Assembly: GCF_026339735.1 (NCBI RefSeq)
Contig: NZ_JAPEQG010000001.1
Location: 7,997,001-8,061,000 of the forward strand
Source: Streptomyces sp. NBC_01669
GTDB lineage: Bacteria; Actinomycetota; Actinomycetes; Streptomycetales; Streptomycetaceae
DNA: 64,000 nt
Direction: 5' to 3'
The position numbers and the translations under genes are program-made. Of this stretch, positions 35,551-43,824 are shown one piece after another (within the stretch, counting starts at the first letter, position 1; each line of letters begins with the position of its first letter). A model generated the notes under the pieces. It saw nothing but the letters and a program-made list of their open reading frames with translations, had not been told where the DNA came from and ran no database searches.

Positions 35551-37041
35551 GTGACTTCGTTGCACACCACCCAAGTGCGGCGCAGACGTCTGGGTGTGGC
35601 GGCAGCCGCCGCCGGACTCTTCGCCACTCTGCTGACGGCCGGACCAGCGGCCGCAACGCCCGACCCCGGTGATTCACCCGCGGCCCGCACCGGTCTCTCC
35701 GCAAGCCAGGAGGCCGCCGCCACGGCCGCCATCGAGGACGGCGAGATACCCGGCGTGGACGAGATCGTCCACAGCGACAACATCACCCCGCTGGCCAACG
35801 TCCCGAAGGACGCACTCAAGGGTCTCAACACGGACCTGGCCTTCCAGGGGAAGTACGCATTCGCCGGTAATTACGACGGCTTCCGGATCTACGACATCAG
35901 CAACCCGAGTTCCCCGCAGACCGTCGCCCAGGTGCTCTGCCCCGGATCCCAGAACGACGTCTCGGTCTCCGGGAACCTGCTGTTCCTGTCCACCGACTCC
36001 TCGCGCAACGACAACTCGTGCGCCAGCACCACCCAGCCCGCCACGGAGAAGTCCTCCTGGGAGGGCATGAAGATCTTCGACATCAGCGACAAGCGCAACC
36101 CGAAGTACGTCGCCGCCGTCGAGACCGCCTGCGGCTCGCACACCCACACGCTGGTTCCGAAGGGCAGCAGCGTATACATATACGTCTCCTCGTACTCGCC
36201 GAACGAGGCGTTCCCGGACTGCCAGCCGCCGCACGACGGGATCTCCGTCATCAAGGTGCCACGCAAGGCGCCCGAGAAGGCCGCGGTCGTGAACTTCCCG
36301 GTGCTCTTCCCGGACGGCGGCAACCCGGGCGCGCCCACCAACCCCGGGGTCTCGAAGACGACCGGCTGCCACGACATCACGGTGCTGCCGTCGAAGGACC
36401 TGGCCGCCGGTGCCTGCATGGGGGACGGCCTGCTGTTCTCCATCGAGGACCCGGAGAACCCGAAGATCATCGACCGGGTTCAGGACAATGTGAACTTCGC
36501 GTTCTGGCACTCGGCGACGTTCAACCAGAAGGCGGACAAGGTCGTCTTCACCGATGAGCTCGGCGGCGGCGGCGCGGCCACCTGCAACAAGGAGATCGGG
36601 CCGAAGCGCGGCGCCGACGGCATCTACGACATCGTCGGCAAGGGCGACCACCGCAAGCTGGTCTTCCGCAGCTACTTCAAGATCGACCGCCCGCAGGCCG
36701 CCACCGAGGTCTGCGTCGCCCACAACGGTTCGATCATCCCGGTCAAGGGCCGCGACCTGATGGTCCAGGCCTGGTACCAGGGCGGAGTCTCGGTATGGGA
36801 CTTCACCGACTCCTCGGCGCCCAAGGAGATCGCGTTCTTCGAGCGCGGTCCCGTGAACCTGAACGCCGTCACCACGGCCGGCCCCTGGTCGGCGTACTAC
36901 TACAACGGATACATCTACTCCAACGACATCGCCAAGGGCTTCGACGTCCTGAAGCTCGACGACCGGCGGACCGACCCGGCGAAGCGCGTACGGATGCCGG
37001 AGCTCAATGTGCAGACGCAGCCGGATTACTTCGACAACTGA
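35551..37041 (+). CDS. LVIVD repeat-containing secreted protein
   Basis: A 496-residue exported beta-propeller. A Sec-type signal (about 1-35, an Arg-rich start followed by a hydrophobic stretch ending AAA) comes first. LVIVD-type repeats follow, such as YDISNPSSPQTVAQVL, FDISDKRNPKYVAAVE, SIEDPENPKIIDRV and VWDFTDSSAPKEIAFF. Function is unknown; the fold suggests binding or an extracellular catalytic propeller. GAGGAGGA lies well before GTG 35551. It shares a divergent promoter region with the DUF305 lipoprotein, a pairing seen often in Actinobacteria, so the two may act as one surface system, perhaps metal-linked. Confidence 0.83.
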   Translation: MTSLHTTQVRRRRLGVAAAAAGLFATLLTAGPAAATPDPGDSPAARTGLSASQEAAATAAIEDGEIPGVDEIVHSDNITPLANVPKDALKGLNTDLAFQGKYAFAGNYDGFRIYDISNPSSPQTVAQVLCPGSQNDVSVSGNLLFLSTDSSRNDNSCASTTQPATEKSSWEGMKIFDISDKRNPKYVAAVETACGSHTHTLVPKGSSVYIYVSSYSPNEAFPDCQPPHDGISVIKVPRKAPEKAAVVNFPVLFPDGGNPGAPTNPGVSKTTGCHDITVLPSKDLAAGACMGDGLLFSIEDPENPKIIDRVQDNVNFAFWHSATFNQKADKVVFTDELGGGGAATCNKEIGPKRGADGIYDIVGKGDHRKLVFRSYFKIDRPQAATEVCVAHNGSIIPVKGRDLMVQAWYQGGVSVWDFTDSSAPKEIAFFERGPVNLNAVTTAGPWSAYYYNGYIYSNDIAKGFDVLKLDDRRTDPAKRVRMPELNVQTQPDYFDN

Positions 37042-37086
37042 TCCGGCTGTGCGGGTCTCGCCGGACCCGTGCGCTCACGGCGCGTT

Positions 37087-37114
37087 CCCGCCGGGCGGAT
37101 CCTCGCCCGGCGGG
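37087..37114 (+). terminator. Hairpin terminator after the LVIVD gene
   Basis: A perfect 11-bp stem (37087-37097 with 37104-37114) and a six-base loop, 45 bases after the stop. The rest of 37042-37307 holds no gene that I can see. Confidence 0.6.
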
Positions 37115-37307
37115 GCGCGGCGAGCAGCGGGGCGTGGTGCAGGGCCTCATGGACCGCTGCGCCGCGCGGGCACATGCTGAACCGCTGCGTTGACCGGTTC
37201 ATGCTGCCCGTCATCAGCGCAACCCCCGACCGATGTCCGACGGGCCAGGTCGTGCGGGGTGGCCGCCTGGTTCCGGCGACGCGGGGGATCGCCGGAATCG
37301 GCCGTTC

Positions 37308-37532
37308 CTACGCGGCTTCGTACCGGTGGGCCCGGCCACCCCGCCACTCGACCCAGTCGGGGCTGTCGAGAATCTGCTCGGGATCGTCGAGCCCGGCAGC
37401 CTCCAGGAACACGATCACGTCGTGATCCGAGTGGGCGAGCCCCAGTATCTGGACCCGCCCGTCACGCTGCACGGTGACACGTCGCCCGCCGGAGGGGGAC
37501 GGCCGGAAAATCACGATCGGGGCAGAAGTCAT
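37308..37532 (-). CDS. Small conserved hypothetical protein
   Basis: A 74-residue soluble protein. A short beta-rich N-terminus (MTSAPIVIFRPSPSGGRRVTV, RVQILGLAHSDHDVIVFLE) is followed by an acidic C-terminal stretch with SPDWVEWRGGRAHRY. It looks like a protein conserved in Streptomyces, with no known domain. It lies in a leftward run of small genes ending with the HAD phosphatase. Confidence 0.6.
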   Translation of the reverse strand: MTSAPIVIFRPSPSGGRRVTVQRDGRVQILGLAHSDHDVIVFLEAAGLDDPEQILDSPDWVEWRGGRAHRYEAA

Positions 37533-37614
37533 GCCTCCAGGGTGCGACGCGCCGGAGGGCGCCGCACAGGGAATGGCCGATTCGGACGGGGAGCGGCATG
37601 CCGCCCCGTACCGC

Positions 37615-37794
37615 TTACGCCGCAGACCTCGCGCTCCCGCCGGTCACTGCGGCCCACTCCACCAGGAGTCGCTGGTACTCCTCCTCGTCGTCCGGGGACA
37701 GGCATCCGCCGGAACGCTGCCACAGGTCGCGAATCTCTTCATTCACCACTGCGGCGGAACGCACGGAATCGGCTGAGCGCGGATAACGGGACAT
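37615..37794 (-). CDS. Small conserved Streptomyces protein, 59 residues
   Basis: A short acidic protein: it starts MSRYPRSADSVRSAAVVNEE, continues IRDLWQRSGGCLSPDDEEEY and ends QRLLVEWAAVTGGSARSAA. GGAGG is three bases before the ATG. The central helical part with DDEEEYQRLLVEWA and the even codon use support a real gene. It is too short for usual ORF cut-offs. Function is unknown; it may be a small regulator or structural partner. Confidence 0.72.
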   Translation of the reverse strand: MSRYPRSADSVRSAAVVNEEIRDLWQRSGGCLSPDDEEEYQRLLVEWAAVTGGSARSAA

Positions 37795-37872
37795 GCCTCC
37801 AGGCTAAGGCCCTGGTGTGACAATCGGACCCATTGGGCGTCAGGGACATCTCTCACATGTCCCTCCGCGGAA

Positions 37873-38565
37873 TCACGGAATGAGCCCGAGTGCCCGTAGC
37901 CCGCCCGGCCGTTCCTCCACCGGCAGATGCTCGACGAAGCGCACGTCACACCCCAGTGCGGCCGCTCCGCCATCCGCGTGTCGATCGTCACCCACCATCA
38001 CCACATCTTTCGGATCCTGGCCGATAAGTGTGCAGGCGGTGTGAAAAAGATGTGGGTCCGGCTTCTGGATCCCGTGCTCGTACGACAGGACATAGGCGTC
38101 GACCAGGGCGTCGAGACCATGGGCGCGGAAGATCGGCCGCAGGTCCCAGCCGACGTTGCTGACCACGCCGACCCGGATCCCGCCCGCACGCAGCGCCCCC
38201 AGCACCTCCGCCGCGTCCGGGTACGGCCGCCACGCCGTCGGCGACATGTGCCGGTCGTAGAGCGCCTCGTACAGCTCCGGATCCGGCAGGGCGACCTGGC
38301 GGGCCAGCCCCGTGTACACCTCACGGTGCCGTTCCGCGCTCTCGTCGCGCGTGGCCCACGCCGCGGCAAGCCGGTCGGGAACGCGCTGCGGCACCGGGCC
38401 GCCCGGCAGCGCCCCGGCGGCCGTCAGGTCCGCCACGTACCGCTCGAAGTCGGCATCGGTCACGGTCATGTCCCGCTCGGCGAGGACCGCCGAAAGCCAG
38501 GACCGGACGGGTTCGATACAGAAGAGGGTCCCGGAGAAGTCGAAGAGCACACCCTTGATCACCAT
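37873..38565 (-). CDS. HAD-family hydrolase
   Basis: A 230-residue phosphatase of the HAD superfamily. The nucleophile motif is DFSGTL at residues 8-13, motif II is VVSNVGW, the lysine of motif III is in QKPDPHLFH, and motif IV is VVMVGDDRHADGGAAALG. It removes phosphate from a small metabolite, unspecified. A cap domain of helices (about 20-100) is present. The ATG at 38565 is 19 bases after the PAP2 stop, so the two genes are probably co-transcribed. Confidence 0.87.
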   Translation of the reverse strand: MVIKGVLFDFSGTLFCIEPVRSWLSAVLAERDMTVTDADFERYVADLTAAGALPGGPVPQRVPDRLAAAWATRDESAERHREVYTGLARQVALPDPELYEALYDRHMSPTAWRPYPDAAEVLGALRAGGIRVGVVSNVGWDLRPIFRAHGLDALVDAYVLSYEHGIQKPDPHLFHTACTLIGQDPKDVVMVGDDRHADGGAAALGCDVRFVEHLPVEERPGGLRALGLIP

Positions 38566-38584
38566 GGGTCCGATCCTCGCCGGT

Positions 38585-39283
38585 TCAGGAGCGTTGCGGC
38601 AAGGTCGCCCGTTGCCGTCCCTCGTACCGGGCGAACACGGCGATCGAGAACGCGACCACCGATGCACCCAGCAGCCAGCCCCCCAGCACATCGGTCATCC
38701 AGTGCACCCCCAGATAGAGCCGGGTCACGCCCACGCCGATCACCGAGACCCACGCCACCGCGAGTGCGACGTGCCACACCCGACGCCGCACGCCGTGCCG
38801 GTGCAGCAGCCACAGCAGCAGACCACAGCTCACCACCGCCGTCATGGCGTGACCGGACGGGAACGCCGCGTAGTGGGCGGAGTCCACCGGGTTCGGCCAC
38901 TGGGGGCGCTCCCGGCCGATCGCGGACTTCAGCCCCTGCTGCAGCAGGGTGGCGAACAGACTCGTCGCCGCCACCCACCCCGCGAGCATCCGGGCCCCGC
39001 GCCACCACAGCATCACCACGGCGACCGCGATCAGGACGCGCATCGTCCAGGGGTCCCACACCCAGTCGGTCAGGATCCGGTTGATGTGCACGAGGCCAGG
39101 CTCCGCCACCGCCCGCCGGTGCAGCGCGTCGGCGACCGTACGGTCCAGCGACATCAGCGGGGACCAGCGCAGGGCGACCAGGACCAGCAGCACCAGGGCG
39201 AGGGATCCGCACACGATGCCGGCTCCGAGAGCAGGCGAGCGGCTCGGCGGGGAGAGGGGCGGGGGCGGGGCTGGAGAGTGCAT
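38585..39283 (-). CDS. PAP2-family membrane phosphatase
   Basis: A 232-residue integral membrane phosphatase with about six helices. The three catalytic motifs are complete: KSAIGRERP, PSGH and TRLYLGVHWMTD. Members remove phosphate from undecaprenyl pyrophosphate or phosphatidic acid at the outer face of the membrane. A Pro-rich N-terminus precedes the first helix. AAGGA is upstream of the ATG at 39283. It lies between the M56 peptidase and the HAD phosphatase genes. Confidence 0.9.
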   Translation of the reverse strand: MHSPAPPPPLSPPSRSPALGAGIVCGSLALVLLVLVALRWSPLMSLDRTVADALHRRAVAEPGLVHINRILTDWVWDPWTMRVLIAVAVVMLWWRGARMLAGWVAATSLFATLLQQGLKSAIGRERPQWPNPVDSAHYAAFPSGHAMTAVVSCGLLLWLLHRHGVRRRVWHVALAVAWVSVIGVGVTRLYLGVHWMTDVLGGWLLGASVVAFSIAVFARYEGRQRATLPQRS

Positions 39284-39316
39284 GGGGTGATCCTTGCGGA
39301 CGGACCACGACACCGG

Positions 39317-40252
39317 CTATCCCAGCGCGCTGAGTCCCGGCACGAAGGCCACCAGAAGCGGCACCACCGGCACCAGGGCAGCCGCCGCGGTCAGCCGCAG
39401 CCGACGCCCCGCGGTGAGCCGCTCGACGGGGGACAGCAGCCGGTTCACGCGCAACGGCAGCTCCGCGTCCGGCGTCGGACAGGGGCCGAACACGCCCCGG
39501 TCCTCGTTCAGTTCGACCAGGGCGAGAGCGATCGTCAGCCGCCCGAAGCGCCGTGACGCCACATCGTCCGCTGCCAGTTCGACGAGCCGGTGCATCTCGT
39601 CGCGGAAAGCGGCGAACACCGGCACCTGGGGGAACCCGTTCGCCAGCGCTGCGGAGCAGTGCAGCAGCCAGTCGTGCCGCGCCTGTGCGTGCCCCTGCTC
39701 ATGGGCCAGCACCGCATCCAGCTGACGGCCCTTCAGCCGTCCAAGTGCCGCAGTGGTGATGACCAGTTGAGGTGCTGCTCCGGGCAGCCACCAGGCGTCG
39801 GGGCGCTCACCCTCCAGCACCACGAGCCGGCCGGCCCCGGGCTGCTCGCCGGGCATCAACGGGGAACGGACCAGCAGTTCGGCCCGACGCCGCCTGCGCC
39901 GCACCTGCGCCCGGCGGATCTCCCGCGTCAGCATCGCCGCGCTCCAGATACCACCCAGCGCCAGCAGAACGGCCATGACGGCGGACCACGGCCCGTACGC
40001 GGCCAGCGCGTATGACTCCACCACGGCGTGCGGTGCGGGCGCGAACACCTGCCCGCGCACCGCCTGCCAGGCGGCGGCCGCGCTGAACGTCATGGAGAGT
40101 CCGAAGGACAGCAGTACCCCGGCCACCACGCACTGCCACACCCACAGCGCCACCACGGGCTCGCGCTCGGGCCACTCGGCCCGCGCCATCAGCCGCGGGG
40201 TCACGACGGCGGCCAGTGCACCGAGCAGCAGCAGCACGAGGGAGACCAACAT
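39317..40252 (-). CDS. M56 family membrane metallopeptidase (BlaR1-like sensor domain)
   Basis: A 311-residue inner-membrane zinc protease. The zinc motif HEQGH (in AVLAHEQGHAQARHDWLL) and the second-site Glu in LVELAADDVASRRFG are intact. Four or five membrane helices flank the catalytic loop. It has no penicillin-binding sensor domain, so it is the short actinobacterial form. Members usually work with a BlaI/CopY repressor encoded next to them. None is found within several kilobases here. The gene follows DUF5134 in the same direction. Confidence 0.88.
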   Translation of the reverse strand: MLVSLVLLLLGALAAVVTPRLMARAEWPEREPVVALWVWQCVVAGVLLSFGLSMTFSAAAAWQAVRGQVFAPAPHAVVESYALAAYGPWSAVMAVLLALGGIWSAAMLTREIRRAQVRRRRRRAELLVRSPLMPGEQPGAGRLVVLEGERPDAWWLPGAAPQLVITTAALGRLKGRQLDAVLAHEQGHAQARHDWLLHCSAALANGFPQVPVFAAFRDEMHRLVELAADDVASRRFGRLTIALALVELNEDRGVFGPCPTPDAELPLRVNRLLSPVERLTAGRRLRLTAAAALVPVVPLLVAFVPGLSALG

Positions 40253-40338
40253 GACGTCAGCCTATGAGTGGCGCGGTACCCGCGGGTATGGCTGCGCTCG
40301 GCAAGTGATGTACGCCACGGTTGACCGCACTCCCTGTC

Positions 40339-40938
40339 TCACAGCGTGAGCAGCATCGCGAACATGGCGATCCCCATCGTCAGCCGGCAGGCCAGTGTCA
40401 GCTCCGGCCGTGCGCCCCAGCCGCTTCCGATCGGCCGCTCGGCCGGACCCGCGGCGGCGACCGGAATCAGCCGCGTCCCGGACCGCAGCACGTAGGCCGC
40501 GTAATAGACGAGCAGCATCCCCGTCAGCAGCGGCACGCCACCGGCGACCTGCGTCATCTGATGTCCACCGTGCGCACCCTGCGCACCGCCCGCACCGTGC
40601 GTTGCCGCGCCACTGCCCGGCGCCATCACCAACGCCATGTAGACCATGGCCAGTGAGCCGACCAGATGGTGCAGATGGTGCCCCCTGCGGCGGGCGAACC
40701 AGAGACCGCGCAACGCGGCCGCGCCGAAGAGCACCACGTACACAGCCCATCCCCACACGGGCGGCGGGAAGACCGCGGCGGGCGCCGCCATCGCGGCCAT
40801 GCCGAAGCCCATGACCGCCTCGGCGCGCGCTGTTCTGCGCTCCTCCTCCGCCCCGCTGCGCATCCGCAGCAGGCAGTACGCGCCCGTGACCCCGCACAGC
40901 GCCATCAGCAGCCAGCCGGACATCGCCGGTCCGTGCAC
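40339..40938 (-). CDS. DUF5134 family membrane protein
   Basis: A 199-residue protein with six or so hydrophobic helices and the DUF5134 features GHHLHHLVGSLAMVYMALVM and a following His/Gly-rich loop (about residues 112-125). The His-rich loop may bind metal. Function unknown. GGGAGG precedes the GTG at 40938, and a palindrome lies upstream at 40954. It is probably co-transcribed with the downstream M56 peptidase, since only 86 bases separate them. Confidence 0.78.
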   Translation of the reverse strand: MHGPAMSGWLLMALCGVTGAYCLLRMRSGAEEERRTARAEAVMGFGMAAMAAPAAVFPPPVWGWAVYVVLFGAAALRGLWFARRRGHHLHHLVGSLAMVYMALVMAPGSGAATHGAGGAQGAHGGHQMTQVAGGVPLLTGMLLVYYAAYVLRSGTRLIPVAAAGPAERPIGSGWGARPELTLACRLTMGIAMFAMLLTL

Positions 40939-40953
40939 AGCGCACCTCCCCAG

Positions 40954-40966
40954 GACGTACGACGTC
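40954..40966. promoter_or_regulatory. Palindrome before the DUF5134 gene
   Basis: GACGTACGACGTC (arms GACGT and ACGTC, three-base spacer), 16 bases before the DUF5134 start. It could be a repressor site for the M56 unit. No regulator is adjacent. Confidence 0.35.
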
Positions 40967-41090
40967 GGTGTCGACTAGTCGATGCCCCGGCCCGGCAGGT
41001 CGTACGCGGCGCACTGATGTACGAGGGGAGCGCGTGGAGGAAACCCGCAGAAGGGTGTGGCCACTTGCGCGCCGTCGCGGGTCGCTGCCC

Positions 41091-41477
41091 TCAGGGCCGG
41101 AATCGCAGCGGATGGTCCTCCGGCACTTCGACGACCGCGATCCGCACGCCGTCCGGATCGGAGATCCACATCTCCACGAGCCCCCACGGCTCGCGCACCG
41201 GTGGCCGTTCCACCTCGACGCCCCGGGCCGACAGTTCCTCGTACGCCGCCCGGACGTCCGCGACCTGCAGCCACAGCCGCAGCCCGGGCGAGGGCGGCGC
41301 GACGGAGCGCCCGGAGACCTCCAGGAAGCCACCGCCCAGGAAGTACACCGTCCCGCGCTCGGGGCCGGTACCGAACTCCCGGTACACCGGCAGCCCGAGG
41401 GATTCTCCGTAGAACATCCGTGACCGCTCGGGGTCGGTAGGGCTCAACAGGACCCGACTGCTCAGCACATGCACCAT
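41091..41477 (-). CDS. VOC family protein (glyoxalase/dioxygenase fold)
   Basis: A 128-residue protein of the vicinal oxygen chelate superfamily. The paired beta-alpha-beta-beta-beta modules contain RVLLSPTDPERSRMFYGESLGLPVYREFG and WGLVEMWISDPDGVRIAVVE, with the usual E/DPDG signature. Members include glyoxalase, resistance proteins and dioxygenases, so no reaction can be assigned. The ATG at 41477 is chosen by similarity. No clear ribosome binding site. It is divergent from the GNAT gene. Confidence 0.83.
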   Translation of the reverse strand: MVHVLSSRVLLSPTDPERSRMFYGESLGLPVYREFGTGPERGTVYFLGGGFLEVSGRSVAPPSPGLRLWLQVADVRAAYEELSARGVEVERPPVREPWGLVEMWISDPDGVRIAVVEVPEDHPLRFRP

Positions 41478-41552
41478 GGTCGAGACACTAGGCGCGGACC
41501 AGCGGGTTACTCTGCTGCGGCACGGCCCAGCAGAGAAACGGAGAGCCTCACC

Positions 41553-42110
41553 ATGGACACTGCCCCGCCCCGCGACTCGGGACAGCTGACCTTCCGCGAC
41601 GCGGCGGACGCCGATGTGCCCGCGCTCGTGACGCTGATCGAGTCGGCGTACCGGGGCGACTCCAGCCGCGCGGGGTGGACCACCGAGGCGGACATCCTGC
41701 AGGGGCAGCGGACCGACCCCGACGGGGTCCGCGCGGTGGTCGAGGCACCTGGCAGCCGACTGCTCGTGGTGGAGCGGGACAGCGAACTGATCGCTTGCTG
41801 TCAGCTCGAACACCGCGGAGAAGCCGCCTACTTCGGGATGTTCGCGGTCCGCCCCGAGTTGCAGGGCGGCGGCCTCGGCAAGCTGATCATCGCCGAGGCC
41901 GAACGCACTGTCCGGGAGAGCTGGGGCGCCACCGAGATGCACATGACCGTGATCTCGGTGCGTGAGGAACTGATCGCCTGGTACGAGCGCCGCGGCTACC
42001 GGCGTACGGGAGAACTGAGCCCGTTCCCGTACGGCGACGAGCGCTTCGGCGTCCCGCAGCGCGACGATCTCGCCTTCGAACTGCTGATCAAGGACCTGAA
42101 GGCGGGCTAG
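41553..42110 (+). CDS. GNAT family N-acetyltransferase
   Basis: A 185-residue acyltransferase using acetyl-CoA. The GNAT fold runs from LTFRDAADADVPALVTLIESAY. The acetyl-CoA loop is in VRPELQGGGLGKLIIAEAE (R/Q-x-x-G-x-G/A). The late WYERRGYRRTGEL is the beta-bulge segment common to the family. GGAGA precedes the ATG at 41553. The acceptor (amino acid, antibiotic or protein) is unknown. It shares a divergent promoter with the VOC gene. Confidence 0.86.
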   Translation: MDTAPPRDSGQLTFRDAADADVPALVTLIESAYRGDSSRAGWTTEADILQGQRTDPDGVRAVVEAPGSRLLVVERDSELIACCQLEHRGEAAYFGMFAVRPELQGGGLGKLIIAEAERTVRESWGATEMHMTVISVREELIAWYERRGYRRTGELSPFPYGDERFGVPQRDDLAFELLIKDLKAG

Positions 42111-42205
42111 CTGGACCCTGTCTCTCAGAAGTGGCCGCAGGCAGGCGCGTGGAACCTGGTCGCACGCACTGGGCAACGAGTCGATTGACGCAGGACAATT
42201 CGCAG

Positions 42206-42409
42206 GTGATTGACCGAGTCGGCTTGGCTGTATCGGCGTTGGGTGTTCTGGTCTGCCTCATGCTCGTCACCGGTGCGTTGCAGGCGTATCCGGCCGGAGA
42301 TGAGTCGGTATGGTTTGTCGTTTTTGCATGCCTGCTGCAGGTCGCCAATGTGTTGCGGCTGGTGCGTGACATCCGACGACGCCGCACGATGCGAAGCGAG
42401 GCGGGCTGA
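42206..42409 (+). CDS. Small two-helix membrane protein of atypical codon use
   Basis: A short hydrophobic protein of about 67 residues: one helix at LGVLVCLMLVTGALQAY, a second around WFVVFACLLQVANVL, then a basic tail RLVRDIRRRRTMRSE. The GTG at 42206 has AGGA upstream; the frame also stays open from 42131. Its third codon positions hold more A and T than its neighbours, and it lies beside a transposase remnant, both signs of transfer or weak selection. Not recognised, moderate confidence only. Confidence 0.42.
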   Translation: MIDRVGLAVSALGVLVCLMLVTGALQAYPAGDESVWFVVFACLLQVANVLRLVRDIRRRRTMRSEAG

Positions 42410-42423
42410 CCTCTCACGACTGG

Positions 42424-42608
42424 TCACCGGCGAGCCCATATGAGGATGGCGGCGAGGTGGAGCGCGGCCTGGTAGGCGATGGCGAGCTTGTCCGTTCGCA
42501 TAGCCAGGCCGCGCCCTTGCTTCAGGCGGTCGATGCACCGTTCGACAGTGTTCCGCTGCTTGTATGCCTCGGCGTCGACACCGGGCGGTCGACCTCCGGC
42601 GCGGCCTC
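42424..42608 (-). pseudogene. IS5-family transposase remnant (C-terminal end)
   Basis: The minus-strand frame ending at 42424 encodes about 60 residues. YKQRNTVERCIDRLKQGRG, LAMRTDKLAIAYQAALHL and AAILIWARR are the C-terminal end of IS5-type DDE transposases, including the catalytic Glu in VERC. No N-terminal part, start codon or terminal inverted repeat is left. The fragment abuts the end of the GDPD gene, so the rest was lost by deletion. It is non-functional. Confidence 0.8.
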
Positions 42609-42619
42609 GCCGCCTGCAC

Positions 42620-43303
42620 CTATGCGGTGAAGCGGCCGGCGCGGCGGATCTCCGGGAAGTCGGTGGTCGCGCCGTCCAGCTCCAGAGCGCGCACCAGACG
42701 CAGATGATCCTGGGTGTTCACCACCCAGCCGATGACCTTCACTCCCTCGGCGTGGGCCTGCTCGACGACCTCCAGCGTGAGGCGGCGGATGTTCAGCGCG
42801 AGCGTCGCCGCGCCCACCGCCTTCGCCCGGTCCACCACATCGCTCTTCCACCGGCTGGCGATGAGCACGGTCCGTACTCCCGGCACCAGTTGAGCGATCT
42901 CGGCGACCGCCTCGTCGTGGAACGACGACACCTCGACCCGGTCGACGAGATCGCGCCGCCGCATCACCTCGGCCAGCGCCCGGGCTGCGGCCGCATCCTT
43001 GATCTCCGCCTGCAAGGGGGAGCGCACGGCATCGAGCACCTGCTCGAAGACGGGCACCCGTTCGCCCTGCCCGGCATCGAGTTCCCGCAGCTCGGCAAGG
43101 GTCTTCTCGGCGATCGGGCCCGTGCCGTCGGTCGTCCGGTCCACCTCGGCGTCGTGCATGACGGCGAGTGCGCCGTCCTTGCTCAGATGAAGGTCCAGTT
43201 CGATGACGTCCATGCCGGCCTGCTCGGCATGGACGAACGACCGCAGGGTGTTCTCCGGCTCGACACCCATCACCCCGCGATGACCGATGGTGAGAAAAGT
43301 CAA
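42620..43303 (-). CDS. Glycerophosphodiester phosphodiesterase
   Basis: A 227-residue enzyme that hydrolyses glycerophosphodiesters to glycerol-3-phosphate and an alcohol. The motifs TIGHRGVMGVEPENTLRSF, ELDLHLSKDGALAVMHDAEVDRTTDGTG (metal-binding and catalytic His) and VIGWVVNTQDHLRLV are typical of the GDPD barrel. It has no signal peptide, so it is probably cytoplasmic. TTG 43303 is chosen because the first motif begins five residues in and GAGAG lies upstream. Its stop adjoins the transposase remnant. Confidence 0.88.
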   Translation of the reverse strand: MTFLTIGHRGVMGVEPENTLRSFVHAEQAGMDVIELDLHLSKDGALAVMHDAEVDRTTDGTGPIAEKTLAELRELDAGQGERVPVFEQVLDAVRSPLQAEIKDAAAARALAEVMRRRDLVDRVEVSSFHDEAVAEIAQLVPGVRTVLIASRWKSDVVDRAKAVGAATLALNIRRLTLEVVEQAHAEGVKVIGWVVNTQDHLRLVRALELDGATTDFPEIRRAGRFTA

Positions 43304-43392
43304 GGCACTCTCGCTTCCGTCGACGGCGTCTCCCCGCGTGCTGCTCCTGCCCACGCGGCACTTCGGCACTCGGCTTACGGCAACTCGGCAGC

Positions 43393-43518
43393 CTAGTGGT
43401 CCGGACCCGGGAGAGAGCCGGTAACGCGAGGGTGAATGGCGCCGTGTCCCGGGACGTCGGCCGCACCGAGCAGGAATCCGGTGACGACGGCTGCGACAAG
43501 GACGGCACGGATACTCAC
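43393..43518 (-). CDS. Possible 41-residue exported peptide
   Basis: GTG 43518 opens a short frame: MSIRAVLVAAVVTGFLLGAAD, then VPGHGAIHPRVTGSLPGPDH. GGAGA lies nine bases upstream. The first 20 residues look like a signal peptide, but there is no other support; it may be chance. The GDPD start lies 90 bases downstream. Confidence 0.3.
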   Translation of the reverse strand: MSIRAVLVAAVVTGFLLGAADVPGHGAIHPRVTGSLPGPDH

Positions 43519-43824
43519 GCGGCGGTCTCCGGAGGGGTAGGAGGGAGGCGGATGGCACCCGTCCTACCGGTAGCGCCGGTGTCCGGCGAGCTGTGTCACC
43601 CGTACGTGGGCGCGCCCTGCACGGCCTGAACGCCCGGATGCGCGACCGTCGGCGGTCCGAGGTCCCCCGGAACCGACGGAAGGAGTCGCGCAAGCGGAAT
43701 GTGACAGGAAGAATCGCGGTGACCATGGGGGGTCGGCAGGATAATTTTCTGAGGCTCACTTGTCTCGAAGAACCACACATGGATACGGTTGCTTGACGCG
43801 AGGTTCTCCCGTGGAGGAAGTGTG

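Noticed and set aside
36018..36557. A 179-residue frame in the LVIVD gene
   Set aside because: A shadow frame in phase +1 of the real gene, Arg/His rich with no start signal.
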